Part shown: piece by piece, positions 10,466 to 20,353 of the stretch
Position numbering within the stretch: position 1 is the first letter of the stretch
Layout of the letters: each line of letters opens with the position of its first letter
Assembly: GCF_005887555.1 (NCBI RefSeq)
Contig: NZ_VCIA01000001.1
Location: 372,001-436,000 of the forward strand
Reading direction: 5' to 3'
Source of the DNA: Lentibacillus cibarius
GTDB taxonomy: Bacteria; Bacillota; Bacilli; Bacillales; Amphibacillaceae
Length of the DNA stretch: 64,000 nt
Notes under the pieces: model-generated
Told to the model about the DNA's origin: nothing
The model's database searches: none
The model's input: the letters and a program-made list of their open reading frames with translations, nothing else
Translations under genes and position numbers: made by a program

Positions 10466-12271
10466 TTAATCATCATTCATTTCAAGTACGGCCATGAATG
10501 CCTCTTGTGGCACTTCGACAGACCCTACCATCTTCATCCGTTTTTTACCTTCTTTTTGTTTCTCCAGTAATTTTCGTTTCCGTGAAATGTCGCCACCGTA
10601 ACATTTAGACAAGACGTTCTTTTTCATCGCCTTGATTGTTGATCGGGCAATAATCTTATTTCCGATTGCTGCTTGAACCGGCACCTCGAACTGTTGTCTT
10701 GGTATTAGATCCTTTAGTTTATCGACAATATGCTTTCCCCGTTCGTAAGCGAAATCACGATGTACAATGAATGATAGTGCATCAATGGTATCCCCGTTCA
10801 GTAAAATATCCATTTTAACCAAATTCGACGGTCGATACCCTACTAAATCATAATCAAAAGAGGCGTATCCCTTTGTTTGTGATTTTAGCTGATCAAAGAA
10901 AGCATATACAATCTCAGAGAGCGGGATATGGTAAGTGATATTAACACGGACTTCATCGAGGTATTCCATGTCCGCAAATTCACCGCGTTTTTTCTGGGCA
11001 ATCTCCATGACAGCACCGACATAGTCGTTCGGTACCATAATTGTTGCTTTGACAAACGGCTCACGAACTTCCTTGATGACTTGCGGATCCGGCATTACCG
11101 ACGGATTATCAACTTCAATTGTTTCCTCGTCCGTTTTCTCAACTTCATAAATAACTGATGGTGCTGTAGTAATCAAACCAATATTAAACTCACGCTCAAT
11201 TCGCTCCTGAATAATCTCCATATGCAATAGTCCAAGAAAGCCGCACCGAAAGCCAAAACCGAGTGCTTGCGAGCTCTCAGCTTCATATTGGAGAGAAGAA
11301 TCATTCAATTCGAGCCGTTCCAGTGCTTCACGCAAGTCGTTATATTGGCTGGAGTTAACCGGAAATAGCCCACAAAAGACCATTGGATTCAGACGTTTAT
11401 AGCCTGGTAGCGGATTTTCCGCAGGGTTCTTGGCATGGGTGATCGTATCACCGACTTGCGTATCACCAACATTTTTAATGGAGGCTGTCAAATAACCTAC
11501 ATCTCCAACGGTCAACTCGTCCCTCGGAACCGGCTTTGGTGTGAAGACCCCAATTTCATTGATTTCAAATTTCTTTCCATTTGCCATTAGCTGAATTTTA
11601 TCGCCGACTTTAACAGACCCTTCTTTCACACAAATATACGCAATCGCACCACGATATGGATCATAAAGGGAATCAAATATAAGTGCTTTAAGCGGGTTTT
11701 CAGGGCCTCCGGATGGCGCCGGTATATCTGACACAATCCGCTCCAGAATCTCGTCAACACCGATATCGTCTTTCGCTGAAGCCAGTATCACATCATCTTT
11801 ATCAATCCCGATGACATCTTCAAGTTCCTGAGCTACCCGGTCCGTATCTGCATTGGGAAGGTCTATTTTATTAATAACTGGTATAATTTCTAAATCGTTA
11901 TCAAGGGCAAGATAAACATTTGCCAATGTCTGTGCTTCAATCCCTTGTGCAGCATCCACAACCAAAATAGCACCCTCACAAGCCGCAAGACTTCTTGAAA
12001 CTTCATATGTAAAATCAACATGCCCGGGTGTATCGATTAAGTGGAACAAATATTCTTCTTTTTGTTCGTTTGTATAATTCAATCGTACAGCATTCAATTT
12101 TATTGTAATTCCCCGTTCACGCTCAAGATCCATTCCATCCAGGAACTGTTCCTTCATCTCCCGGTGCGTGAGAGCTTTTGTTTTTTCTAGAATGCGATCT
12201 GCAAGTGTTGATTTGCCGTGATCAATATGCGCTATAATCGAAAAGTTACGTACATTTTCTTGCTTAACCAT
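10466..12271 (-). CDS. lepA: Elongation factor 4 (back-translocating GTPase)
   Basis: LepA/EF4 is a ribosome-bound translational GTPase. The 601-residue protein has the G1 motif [13 protein letters not shown], the RGITIK switch region, the G3 motif DTPGHVDF and the G4 motif NKIDLP. EF-G-like domains and the LepA-specific C-terminal domain ([17 protein letters not shown]) follow. It is upstream of hemW in the conserved lepA-hemW-hrcA order. A hairpin lies just upstream of its ribosome-binding site. Confidence 0.97.
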   Translation of the reverse strand: MVKQENVRNFSIIAHIDHGKSTLADRILEKTKALTHREMKEQFLDGMDLERERGITIKLNAVRLNYTNEQKEEYLFHLIDTPGHVDFTYEVSRSLAACEGAILVVDAAQGIEAQTLANVYLALDNDLEIIPVINKIDLPNADTDRVAQELEDVIGIDKDDVILASAKDDIGVDEILERIVSDIPAPSGGPENPLKALIFDSLYDPYRGAIAYICVKEGSVKVGDKIQLMANGKKFEINEIGVFTPKPVPRDELTVGDVGYLTASIKNVGDTQVGDTITHAKNPAENPLPGYKRLNPMVFCGLFPVNSSQYNDLREALERLELNDSSLQYEAESSQALGFGFRCGFLGLLHMEIIQERIEREFNIGLITTAPSVIYEVEKTDEETIEVDNPSVMPDPQVIKEVREPFVKATIMVPNDYVGAVMEIAQKKRGEFADMEYLDEVRVNITYHIPLSEIVYAFFDQLKSQTKGYASFDYDLVGYRPSNLVKMDILLNGDTIDALSFIVHRDFAYERGKHIVDKLKDLIPRQQFEVPVQAAIGNKIIARSTIKAMKKNVLSKCYGGDISRKRKLLEKQKEGKKRMKMVGSVEVPQEAFMAVLEMNDD

Positions 12272-12292
12272 AGTAGATGTCCACTCCTACAC

Positions 12293-12321
12293 GCCTTTTG
12301 CCAGCATTCCTAGCAAAAGGC
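12293..12321. other. Inverted repeat in the lepA leader
   Basis: GCCTTTTGC (12293-12301) and GCAAAAGGC (12313-12321) are perfect complements with an 11-base loop. There is no U-run after it on either strand, so it is not a standard terminator. Its place just upstream of lepA suggests an mRNA leader hairpin. Confidence 0.4.
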
Positions 12322-12410
12322 CAATTTTCAACGTTCGTGACTAGGATTGATTATAGCAATTGCACGGTAGACATTCAAGAACGAAAGCATGTCCACTAGC
12401 GTAAGTGAAG

Positions 12411-12731
12411 TCAGAAAAATACTTGAACAAACTGGTATGCGACGCGGACAACCAGTTCATACGCCCCGTTGACACCCGCTTCTAAAAAAGATGCGGCTTT
12501 CTGAATAAAATGATTAGACGTTCCGGATTTCATCACCGTTTCATCTGGTGCCGGTGTACTCTCGGTGGTAATCTTTATTTTCTCATCTGTTTTGCTTTGT
12601 TCAGTCACTGACTCTGTTTGTTCATCGTCATTGTTCATACCCGTCATACGCTGTCCATCACGGTCCATTCCTACAACCATACCTGTTAAAAAAAATAATG
12701 CCAGTAATAAAAGAACGACAAGGGAACGCAT
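12411..12731 (-). CDS. yqxA: YqxA-like membrane-anchored protein (DUF3679)
   Basis: This 106-residue protein has one N-terminal hydrophobic segment (residues 3-22), then an acidic, Thr/Ser/Glu-rich linker and a short C-terminal amphipathic part ending VAYQFVQVFF. It was identified mainly from position, between gpr and lepA where B. subtilis has yqxA, and from the single-anchor architecture. Function is unknown. In B. subtilis spoIIP lies between gpr and yqxA; here it is absent. Confidence 0.65.
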   Translation of the reverse strand: MRSLVVLLLLALFFLTGMVVGMDRDGQRMTGMNNDDEQTESVTEQSKTDEKIKITTESTPAPDETVMKSGTSNHFIQKAASFLEAGVNGAYELVVRVAYQFVQVFF

Positions 12732-12776
12732 GAGTCTTCCCTCCTGTTTTTATATATTTGCTGTCTTAAAGTGCAT

Positions 12777-12815
12777 GTTCAAAAAAGAGTATACGGACTT
12801 TTTGAACAACCTCTT
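12777..12815. repeat. Dispersed hairpin repeat, copy A
   Basis: GTTCAAAAA and CTTTTTGAAC flank a short centre, followed by AACCTCTT. A closely similar unit occurs at 40557-40590. It is a short palindromic dispersed repeat without coding capacity. It lies in the gpr-yqxA gap where spoIIP would be expected. Confidence 0.6.
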
Positions 12816-12898
12816 AAAAAGAATCTATGAAAGATACTGGCAAAGTAGAACCACCTCTTGTAACTATATTTAACATGATAGAGCCAAACGAATGTCCG

Positions 12899-13999
12899 TT
12901 ACCGCGTATAGGACGCAGCGTTTTCTACAGTTACCCGCTCATGCAGGGCGGCATTCAAACCAGTTGAAATTAAGATCGCCATATCTTCCATAAAGCCATC
13001 CACTTCTTTTGGGGTAACCATTAAATTATGTCCCAGGGGTGTGAGTACTTCTTTGATCAATGACTTTTTTTCTTCGTCAGAAAGACTTCCGACCATTCCA
13101 AGAAATGTTTTGCGTTGTTCTTCGTCCGGCATATCCTCATCTGTCAAATTTTTGCTGCCAAATGCTAATCCAGCTGGGGTTAGCGATTTAGAAGGTTTAT
13201 CTTTTTCTCTCCATTCTCTACCCAAATGTTTTAGCATGAAATCAATCGTATCAGTGGTAATGGTCACTGCATCAACCACCGTTGGACAGCCGACAGCGAA
13301 AACGGGTACTCCAAGCGTATCTTCACTTAACTCTTTTCGTTTATTACCTACACCTGAACCCGGATGAATGCCGGTATCGGAAATTTGGATTGTTTCATTA
13401 ACACGTTCTATGGATCTGGATGCCAGTGCATCAATGGCGATGACAAAATCCGGTTTGAATTTTTCAACAATGCCGAAGATAATATTGCTTGTTTCAATAC
13501 CGGTCACTCCCATCACTCCTGGTGTAACAGCAGCAACCGGACGGTAGCCTTTTGACACAGATTCATGCTCCAGGGCAAACAAATGACTGGTCACAAGCAC
13601 TTTTTCAACGGACATTGGACCAAGTGCATCTGGAGTGACATTCCAATTGCCAAGCCCCACGATCAGACCGGTGCCATCCGCCGGAACATTATTTTTTTGC
13701 AATAGTTCACCCAGTTCCTTTCCAAAAACTTCTGCTGCTTCTTTTTGGCTCTTTGTATCCTGGTTTTTGACACCATCAGCATAAATAGTAATATAGGAGC
13801 CTTGTTTTTTACCTAGACGCTCCTCGCCTTCTTTATCGATATCAACATAAGTTATCGCAATATCACCTTCCTGCTTTTCTTTTACTGTTACTCCTTGCAC
13901 ATCTTTTTTTTGTTCATTTTCCTCGTGTTCTACATACATATCCTTTGCTTCTACGGCAAGATCTGTGCGTACAGCGTATTGTTTGTTTTCGTTCTGCAT
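12899..13999 (-). CDS. gpr: Germination protease
   Basis: GPR degrades small acid-soluble spore proteins at germination. It is made as a zymogen in the forespore. The 366-residue protein has the family length, with the N-terminal propeptide region ([11 protein letters not shown]; cleavage normally occurs near this point), [14 protein letters not shown] and [10 protein letters not shown]. The ATG at 13999 has GGGAGG upstream; 11 extra open residues before it are not homologous. A possible sigma-G-type promoter lies upstream, consistent with forespore expression. Confidence 0.96.
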   Translation of the reverse strand: MQNENKQYAVRTDLAVEAKDMYVEHEENEQKKDVQGVTVKEKQEGDIAITYVDIDKEGEERLGKKQGSYITIYADGVKNQDTKSQKEAAEVFGKELGELLQKNNVPADGTGLIVGLGNWNVTPDALGPMSVEKVLVTSHLFALEHESVSKGYRPVAAVTPGVMGVTGIETSNIIFGIVEKFKPDFVIAIDALASRSIERVNETIQISDTGIHPGSGVGNKRKELSEDTLGVPVFAVGCPTVVDAVTITTDTIDFMLKHLGREWREKDKPSKSLTPAGLAFGSKNLTDEDMPDEEQRKTFLGMVGSLSDEEKKSLIKEVLTPLGHNLMVTPKEVDGFMEDMAILISTGLNAALHERVTVENAASYTR

Positions 14000-14018
14000 T
14001 ATTATCCTCCCTCTTGGA

Positions 14019-14046
14019 TAAAGTGAAACCATTATTTAGGCTATAC
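14019..14046 (-). promoter_or_regulatory. Possible sigma-G promoter of gpr
   Basis: On the minus strand GTATA (14042-14046) and CACTTTA (14019-14025) resemble the sigma-G -35 and -10 elements, with a 16-base spacer that is slightly short and one -10 mismatch. The known forespore expression of gpr supports it, but the match alone is weak. Confidence 0.35.
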
Positions 14047-14084
14047 GTTTCTTGTCCAAAACATACAAGTAAAGCGCAAAGCTA

Positions 14085-14113
14085 TTGAAAAGGTTCTGAA
14101 CGTCTGGTAAAAT
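14085..14113 (+). promoter_or_regulatory. Sigma-A-type promoter of rpsT
   Basis: TTGAAA (14085-14090) and TAAAAT (14108-14113) are separated by 17 bases, about 65 bases upstream of the rpsT start. Confidence 0.65.
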
Positions 14114-14179
14114 TACGTTTGCTGCACTAGATGAAGTAATTTCGAAGTAAGTCTTTATTGGGTAACGGAGGTGAAACAA

Positions 14180-14446
14180 TTGGCAAACATTAAACAAGCA
14201 ATAAAACGTGTAGGTGTGAACCAGAAAAAACGCGCTGAAAATACAGACTTTAAATCAGAGATGCGTACACATATCAAGGAACTAGAGAAGTTAATTGCGG
14301 CAAATGAAGCAGAAAAAGCAAAAGCCGCGCTGCCTACAACGTTCAAAAAAATTGACAAAGCTGTTCAAAAAGGCGGCGTCCACAAAAATAACGGCAATCG
14401 CCAAAAATCACGCCTGTCTAAATTGATCAACGAGCTAAGCGCTTAA
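14180..14446 (+). CDS. rpsT: 30S ribosomal protein S20
   Basis: S20 is a primary binding protein of the 30S subunit. The 88-residue basic product starts (M)ANIKQAIKRV and has the family helices up to QKSRLSKLINELSA. The start is TTG at 14180, six bases after GGAGGTG; the in-frame GTG at 14171 overlaps the ribosome-binding site. It is transcribed opposite to its neighbours gpr and holA, as in B. subtilis. Confidence 0.96.
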   Translation: MANIKQAIKRVGVNQKKRAENTDFKSEMRTHIKELEKLIAANEAEKAKAALPTTFKKIDKAVQKGGVHKNNGNRQKSRLSKLINELSA

Positions 14447-14466
14447 GACGATTTACAACGGACATA

Positions 14467-14497
14467 AAAAAACGATCCCATTCAAGGATCGTTTTTT
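14467..14497. terminator. Bidirectional terminator between rpsT and holA
   Basis: AAAAAACGATCC and GGATCGTTTTTT form a perfect 12-bp stem with a 7-base loop. It has a U-run in both directions and serves convergent rpsT and holA. Confidence 0.88.
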
Positions 14498-14520
14498 GTA
14501 TGTCCAAATGTGCATCTAAA

Positions 14521-15543
14521 CTATTGGACAAGTTCATGTAATAACAGTTCAAAAGCAAGCCCTTTCTCCATCCGGCCTTGTTTTATAGCATGATCAGTGT
14601 CAGCTAATTGATCAATGATACCCCGCAGACGATCAACTGAAAATTTCCTTTCCCGCTGTAGTGCAATTTTTATGACGTACGGATGAACTCCAAGTTGTTT
14701 TTGCATATGGGATTGACTGTATCCTTTCCTGTTTAACAATTTCACCCGCAAAATCGTCCGGAATTGAAAGGCGAGCAACGCAACCAGCCCAATTGGCTCC
14801 TCTTTCATTTTTTCAAGGTCTTTATAGATGGATATCGCTTTGTGCAAGTTCCGGTCGATGACTGCATCGACAAGACGCAATGATGAGCTGTTTCCGGAAT
14901 GTGAAACCAATTTTTCAGCAATTTCTCTTGTAACCGTACCCTTGCTTCCAACATAAAACTGCAACTTGGATAATTCATTTCGCATCTGATGCAAATCTGC
15001 CGTTAACTCAGACTCAAGTAGCTCATATGCGTCATCAGCAATCGTGATCCCCAAGCTACCGGCAATATTGGTAATCCAGCTACGAAGCTCATACTCCTTA
15101 ATTGGATTGCATTCTGCAGCGACGCCGTTTTGTTTTAGAAGCTTTGTGACTTTTTTTCGTTCATCAATTTTTTCGTACGGCGCCGTAAATATAATGGTGG
15201 AATAATCCACAGGTTGACCAAGGTATCGGTTGAGCATATCTAAATCATGGTCGAAGGGTAATTTATCCGGTTTTGGTTTTAAAAAGCTTGGATTGTTGGC
15301 AATGATCAATTTGTTTCCGCCAAATAAAGGATATGTTTCTGCGTCTGTAACTACTTCCTGAACAGGCGTCTCCTCCAGGTCATATACGGCCAGATGCTCA
15401 CTCGGATCCGCTTCGTCAGGCAGCACAGCTTTTTTAATATGTGTGATGATTTTTTGTATAAAATAGGCTTCTGTTCCATATAATAAATATACTGGTGCAA
15501 TTTGTTTTTTCTTTACTTGTTGCAGTACGTCCATATATGTCAT
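14521..15543 (-). CDS. holA: DNA polymerase III subunit delta
   Basis: HolA (YqeN) is the delta subunit of the clamp loader; it opens the beta clamp. The 340-residue protein has the N-terminal AAA-like fold (IAPVYLLYGTEAYFIQKI) and the C-terminal collar domain (KQGRMEKGLAFELLLHEL). The open frame reaches 15681, but the ATG at 15543 has GGAG eight bases upstream and matches the family start. It is convergent with rpsT. Confidence 0.93.
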   Translation of the reverse strand: MTYMDVLQQVKKKQIAPVYLLYGTEAYFIQKIITHIKKAVLPDEADPSEHLAVYDLEETPVQEVVTDAETYPLFGGNKLIIANNPSFLKPKPDKLPFDHDLDMLNRYLGQPVDYSTIIFTAPYEKIDERKKVTKLLKQNGVAAECNPIKEYELRSWITNIAGSLGITIADDAYELLESELTADLHQMRNELSKLQFYVGSKGTVTREIAEKLVSHSGNSSSLRLVDAVIDRNLHKAISIYKDLEKMKEEPIGLVALLAFQFRTILRVKLLNRKGYSQSHMQKQLGVHPYVIKIALQRERKFSVDRLRGIIDQLADTDHAIKQGRMEKGLAFELLLHELVQ

Positions 15544-15608
15544 ACGTCTCACTCCATACTGCAATCGTAAAACGAACACGATCGAAAGGCAAGAACTTTT
15601 CATTTCCT

Positions 15609-15726
15609 CCCGCCATGGAGTACTTTGGCGGGAAAATTCATGTAAGAAGGAGCAGAGGGAAAGATTAAATCCCCTCTGCAATCTATATAAACGCTTAAAA
15701 TCCAGCCCTAGGAACTGAATTTTAAA
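15609..15726. other. Three hairpins in the holA-yqzM divergent gap
   Basis: The gap 15544-15880 holds no gene. Inverted repeats are seen at 15609-15632 (CCCGCCA/TGGCGGG), 15652-15679 (GCAGAGGG/CCCTCTGC) and about 15691-15726 (imperfect 14-bp arms). None has a U-run. They would lie in the holA leader RNA on the minus strand; role unknown. Confidence 0.4.
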
Positions 15727-15880
15727 CGATATTTTGTTATTTATAGGGTAACCTTTATAGCCAAAAGTATAGTTGTTAACTCTTTCTAATGGAGGTAATA
15801 AATTTTTGTGACATTATTGGTCAAAAGTGGATTTTTCATAGTATTTATTTTATACTTGTAACTGTATAGGAGGGGTAGAT

Positions 15881-16015
15881 GTGAACGATTTTGAAAAGGA
15901 TCCGCAATCCAAAAATACTGATGTAGTCGATTCCATTAAAGGTTTTGGTTTTTCCTTTATCTTCTTCGTCCTGATTTTCGCAATTGGGGTAATATTCAAC
16001 GTTGTAGGTTCATGA
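15881..16015 (+). CDS. yqzM: Small membrane protein YqzM
   Basis: This 44-residue protein starts at GTG with AGGAGGGG five bases upstream. It has a polar N-terminus (NDFEKDPQSKNTDVVDSIKG) followed by one transmembrane segment (about residues 21-42, rich in Phe and Ile) and ends GS. Size, topology and location between holA and comEC match B. subtilis YqzM. Function is unknown. Confidence 0.8.
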   Translation: MNDFEKDPQSKNTDVVDSIKGFGFSFIFFVLIFAIGVIFNVVGS

Positions 16016-16094
16016 TTTGAATTCGATACGTATTCCCATCTCCACTACTGACTTCGGAGATAATGGTATGCCGGAATAAAATTATTCATCCGGA

Positions 16095-16123
16095 AAAAGA
16101 GACTGCGAACTGCAGTCTCTTTT
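16095..16123. terminator. Bidirectional terminator between yqzM and comEC
   Basis: AAAAGAGACTGC and GCAGTCTCTTTT form a perfect 12-bp stem with a 5-base loop and U-runs in both directions. It serves convergent yqzM and comEC. Confidence 0.85.
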
Positions 16124-16144
16124 ATTTTATGTCTTAATAACAGC

Positions 16145-18415
16145 CTATGGGAGATAGGTGGAAAATGTGCCTTCACCTTTCCTGAAATCGTATTGTACCG
16201 CACCATGCTTATCCGTTCGATAAATGTTTACCTCCTCAAACTGCAATGACTGGAGCACATCCCGATGAGGATGCGAGTACATGTTATTTACCCCAGCGGA
16301 AATAAGCCCATATACTGGATGAATCTCTTGGAGAAAATCCGAACCTGTTGACGTTCTGCTTCCATGGTGGGCAACCTTAAGCACGTCAATGGTCAAATTA
16401 GGATATAAGCGAATGATTTCTTTCTCTGTTTCCCTGCCTATATCACCAGTGAACAGCCACGTTTTCCCACCTAGTTCTGTATATAATACGAGTGAATTTT
16501 CATTTTTGGACTGACTATCCTTACTTGGTGAAAGTACATGGAAACCCCCATCCTCAATGGTCAGTTTATCACCCGACTCAGTCCGTACGATGTTTACTTC
16601 ATTATTTTTTAATGCCTCCAATACTGGATTTGCAAATGTATAGTAATCACTGACAACCACGTGTTTAACAGGCATATCAGCTAATATATACGGAAAGCTG
16701 CCCATATGGTCTGTGTCTGCATGGGACAGAAAAATGGCATCAATTTTAGCAATTCCCTGTGACCTCAAATACGGCCGAATAATCTGTTTATACACATTGT
16801 CAGATGGCTTTTTTTCCCCGAAGTTTACTGGCGCTCCAGCATCAATAAGGATGACACCTTTACGATAAGGAAGTTCAACAACAAAGGCATCCCCCTGACC
16901 AATGTCCAGCATGGTTACCTTGCCATCCGGGGATAAATACGGCTTGATAATGATCAGCATAACAAGAAGTACCAGACTGCACCCCCAGGCAAAAGCCTCT
17001 TTTTGCTTTTTCGATTCAGCTTTTGCCATGAATACAACGAAACAGACATAATATAATACCGTTGCCAACAGTGGAAAAGACCCAATCACCATTGGATCGT
17101 AGGCTATTTCGTCCGTCATTTGTATAACAATTATAAATACATCATGGATCTGAACAAACAGCGTGTCTAAAAGCGGGTTAATGAATCCGGCTACTGGGGC
17201 AAGCAGCAACATCGTAAACATTAAGGGAATAACAAATAGTGTAAAATAAGGAACAATCACTGTATTTAATAAAATGGAAAGCGGCTGAAATGTAAAAAAG
17301 TATTCCACCTGAAGCGGAAGGATCATCATCTGGGAAATGAAACTAATTTTTAAAACAGTGAAAAATGAACTGTTCGTCTGTAGGAGCCAATCCTTGGATA
17401 AAAGTAGTCCGAATGTGACACAGAACGATAACTGGAAGCCAACCTGGTAAACAATATAAGGGTCAAAACAAATAAGCAACATAAAAACAATGCTGAGTAC
17501 ATCCACAACACTTAATTTCCACCCCCATTTACCGGTAGCCATGAACAATAGAACCATTGCACTCGCCCGCAACACAGACGCCTCACCACCTGCAAGCAAT
17601 GCATAAATAGGTAGAAAAACGATGACAGTCCATTGTGCTTTTTCCCTGGTGGCGCCAGCATATTTCACGAGCAACATATAAAGAAGTCCCACGACTAGCC
17701 CAACGTGTAAACCGGAAATAGCTAGCAGGTGAGTTAAATTCCAGCGTTGAAACAGTTCTTTTGTTTCTTCATCAATTTCGGTATCATCACCAAGCACAAG
17801 CGCATTTAGCCATGCAGCTGTTTGTGTGCTAAGGTGTTGCTGCACATATTGAATCATGTCGGACCGGAGCTGATAAATATTTTGCATAAATGATGACCCG
17901 GTGCAGGTAATAGCTTCAGAATCATTGATTATCACTTGATAAAATATCCCTTGTGAGGCCAAATAATTGCGGTAATCAAACTGTCCCGGATTTCTGGCGG
18001 CATCGGGGGTTTCAGGGGTGCCGACAATCCGGCATGAAGCACCGTACTTCAAATGAAGACCATCACGCTTATCCCCAAAATAAGTAACAAAAAAGTCATT
18101 ACCGGTGACATCATCAGTAATGGTAAAATCAATTTTCGTGGGGGTCTTTTGCACAGGACGCGTTATTTTTCCATTTATTTTTTGTTCCTTGTCATAAGGA
18201 AGTTTTGGTACAGGTTGTTCTATATCGGGAAGATAAAAGAAGAAAAAGAGTGTGATGGCCAGGGAAACAATGAGCGATAATTTCCCCAGCCTGTGGCGAA
18301 TATACAGCCATATGATCCAGAAGAAAAATAGTACGATAATCCATTCATAACCAAACATAATGGAGAGGAAACTACTGACAATACCTAACGCCGGAAAATG
18401 CCAATATCCTTGCAT
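16145..18415 (-). CDS. comEC: DNA internalisation channel protein ComEC/Rec2
   Basis: ComEC forms the membrane channel through which single-stranded DNA enters competent cells. The 756-residue protein has N-terminal membrane helices, an extracellular OB-fold-like region, and a Competence domain (HLLAISGLHVGLVVGLLYML, residues about 230-500) with many helices. A C-terminal metallo-beta-lactamase-like domain shows SHADTDHMGS and AHHGSRTS. It is full length compared with the family (about 770). The start lies nine bases after the comEB stop codon. This is the last gene of the comE operon. Confidence 0.95.
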   Translation of the reverse strand: MQGYWHFPALGIVSSFLSIMFGYEWIIVLFFFWIIWLYIRHRLGKLSLIVSLAITLFFFFYLPDIEQPVPKLPYDKEQKINGKITRPVQKTPTKIDFTITDDVTGNDFFVTYFGDKRDGLHLKYGASCRIVGTPETPDAARNPGQFDYRNYLASQGIFYQVIINDSEAITCTGSSFMQNIYQLRSDMIQYVQQHLSTQTAAWLNALVLGDDTEIDEETKELFQRWNLTHLLAISGLHVGLVVGLLYMLLVKYAGATREKAQWTVIVFLPIYALLAGGEASVLRASAMVLLFMATGKWGWKLSVVDVLSIVFMLLICFDPYIVYQVGFQLSFCVTFGLLLSKDWLLQTNSSFFTVLKISFISQMMILPLQVEYFFTFQPLSILLNTVIVPYFTLFVIPLMFTMLLLAPVAGFINPLLDTLFVQIHDVFIIVIQMTDEIAYDPMVIGSFPLLATVLYYVCFVVFMAKAESKKQKEAFAWGCSLVLLVMLIIIKPYLSPDGKVTMLDIGQGDAFVVELPYRKGVILIDAGAPVNFGEKKPSDNVYKQIIRPYLRSQGIAKIDAIFLSHADTDHMGSFPYILADMPVKHVVVSDYYTFANPVLEALKNNEVNIVRTESGDKLTIEDGGFHVLSPSKDSQSKNENSLVLYTELGGKTWLFTGDIGRETEKEIIRLYPNLTIDVLKVAHHGSRTSTGSDFLQEIHPVYGLISAGVNNMYSHPHRDVLQSLQFEEVNIYRTDKHGAVQYDFRKGEGTFSTYLP

Positions 18416-18424
18416 TAGCGATAC

Positions 18425-18988
18425 CTATAATCGGAAAAGTGATTCTGCTTCAGTTTTCAAAACTTGATACATTTCCTGATCATTTGTTTGTCTTTTTAGT
18501 TCCTCAAGCAACTGATGAATGTAAGCATCCTTTTCCTGATAATTGGGATCAATCAACAGCTCAGTAAGTTCCACTTTTCTTGTTTCCACACCGGCGTTCT
18601 TGAATAGATCAAGTGCGTATGGATGGTTTTTATAGTCTTTAGCATAATAAACGGTCTTAATACCGCTCTGGATTATTTGTTTACAGCACTGCAAGCACGG
18701 GAAGTGCGTCACATATATTTCGGCGCCATCCGTCGGCACACCAAATTTGGCACATTGCAGCAATGCATTCGCTTCAGCATGGATGGTGCGAACGCAATGA
18801 CCATCAATGATATAGCACCCTTCATCAATGCAGTGGACGCCTCCGGAAACACTACCATTGTAACCACCGGCAATAATACGCTTGTCCCTCACGATTGTAG
18901 CGCCAACCATTAGTCTTGTACAGGTGCTCCGCATCGCCAGTAAATGACTTTGCGCCATAAAATATTGATCCCATGGAATTCGTTTCAT
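18425..18988 (-). CDS. comEB: ComE operon protein 2 (dCMP deaminase family)
   Basis: ComEB belongs to the zinc-dependent deoxycytidylate deaminase family. Zinc and catalytic motifs are present: IHAEANALLQC (His and catalytic Glu) and HFPCLQCCKQII (PCxxC). It is 187 residues, with AGGTGG before the ATG. In B. subtilis it sits in the comE operon but is not required for transformation. A 651-base repeat-containing gap separates it from comEA, so the operon is physically interrupted here. Confidence 0.92.
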   Translation of the reverse strand: MKRIPWDQYFMAQSHLLAMRSTCTRLMVGATIVRDKRIIAGGYNGSVSGGVHCIDEGCYIIDGHCVRTIHAEANALLQCAKFGVPTDGAEIYVTHFPCLQCCKQIIQSGIKTVYYAKDYKNHPYALDLFKNAGVETRKVELTELLIDPNYQEKDAYIHQLLEELKRQTNDQEMYQVLKTEAESLFRL

Positions 18989-19107
18989 AAACTAACCACC
19001 TCGTATCATATGTTTAGGTTTCTATTTAGCCTGTTACTTCTTACTGTTGCCCCGACAAACTTGATAAACATAAAAGCTGTTTTCTAAAAGGTTATTTTTA
19101 GTCACAA

Positions 19108-19409
19108 AAGATATATAATGCGACGTAAGTCACCAATGCCTCAGCTCCCCCAGGAGTCTCCGTGTATACGGGCTACTTGGAAGGGATTATATTCTTTAAC
19201 AATTCCTAAGAAAGCATACAAATATTAAAATTATATACGCACAACGCCAGTGGAGGAAAAACACGAAGACTCCTGCGGGAAGTAGGAGATCGGTGAGACC
19301 CCACAGGGCATAAGCCCGAGGAGGCTCACCACTCCCCCGCGGAAAGCGAAGTGTTTTTCCGGAACGGTAGTCCTACCGCCACCTCAAATTATGTCGCATT
19401 ATATATCTT
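19108..19409. repeat. Composite inverted-repeat element, copy 1
   Basis: The comEB-comEA gap (18989-19639) holds no gene. Perfect 17-bp terminal inverted repeats AAGATATATAATGCGAC (19108-19124) and its complement (19393-19409) bound a 302-bp unit. Inside, about 19251-19365 is a GC-rich palindromic block of the kind common between genes in Bacillaceae (ACTCCTGCGGG ... GAGGAGGCTCACC ... CCGCGGAAAGCG). A short inverted fragment of that block lies near 19140-19165. Related ends and blocks recur at 51035-51754. Confidence 0.75.
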
Positions 19410-19639
19410 ATGTTCATTTCGGGATGCGAAAGTTGCGTTTAAAAATTTACTGCTGTAATTACTCCGTTACCCCGTACCGCTAGCGGCCGCTTTCCTCAGC
19501 GCTGCTACCCTACCCGAAGACCCACCACTTCCTCGAAAAATGAAAGAAAAGTACTCGTCGCAGAAGCCTTTGTTATCACCCGAAACATGCAGGGTCAGCG
19601 ATATGGTCAAAACGTAATGGAACTGTATAAGACCGCAGA

Positions 19640-20233
19640 TTAAGGAATTTGTATTTCTTCTTTCAGTGCTTCCAATGTTTTTTCACCAATCCCCGATACG
19701 TCAAGCAAGTCTTCAGTGTCTTTAAACAAGCCATTCTCCTCACGGTACTGAATAACGGCTTGGGCTTTTGATGGCCCGATTCCGTTTAATTCCTCAATCT
19801 CAGCCTGATCTGCATAATTAATCCGTACTTTCTTTGTACCGGTTTTAGATGTTACCGACGATGGTGTTGCATTTTCAGCAATTGCCGGCACCATAATCAC
19901 CATCTCATCTTGAACTTTCTGTGCCAAGTTTACTGTTGTTTGATCTGCATTTTTCTTGAACCCGCCCGCCATCTGAATGACATCGTGGACACGCGCATCT
20001 GCTGCTGTTTCATAAACACCCGGGGCCACAACCTCCCCTTTTACATCAACCATCACTTCGGTTGGTTGCTGTTTTACTTTGCTATCGTCCGGGCTATCCG
20101 CCTTAAGATTCGGATTAGTAGATTCTTTTTCAAGAATTGCTTCGTCGGAACTATCATTATTCCAAAACAAAAAGATGCCGACGATTAAAACAAGAATGAT
20201 GGGAAATAAGTATTTTTTCAGGAGATAAAACAA
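19640..20233 (-). CDS. comEA: Competence DNA receptor ComEA
   Basis: ComEA is the membrane-anchored double-stranded-DNA receptor for transformation. An N-terminal transmembrane anchor (about residues 6-24) is followed by a polar linker, an SLBB domain (VDVKGEVVAPGVYE) and a C-terminal helix-hairpin-helix DNA-binding domain (INYADQAEIEELNGIGPSKA). The GTG at 20242 has no space for a ribosome-binding site; the TTG at 20233, eight bases after AAAGGAAG, is preferred (197 residues). comER, which lies opposite this gene in B. subtilis, is absent. Confidence 0.94.
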   Translation of the reverse strand: MFYLLKKYLFPIILVLIVGIFLFWNNDSSDEAILEKESTNPNLKADSPDDSKVKQQPTEVMVDVKGEVVAPGVYETAADARVHDVIQMAGGFKKNADQTTVNLAQKVQDEMVIMVPAIAENATPSSVTSKTGTKKVRINYADQAEIEELNGIGPSKAQAVIQYREENGLFKDTEDLLDVSGIGEKTLEALKEEIQIP

Positions 20234-20353
20234 GGGGCTCACTTCCTTTGGTGAATTTCCAGGGGATACAGTAAAGTAAAATATGGGGCTTGTTTACTTA
20301 TTCGACGTTCCTCGGCAAATTCCTCTTTTAAAAATAAAAACGGTCGAAAAAAT

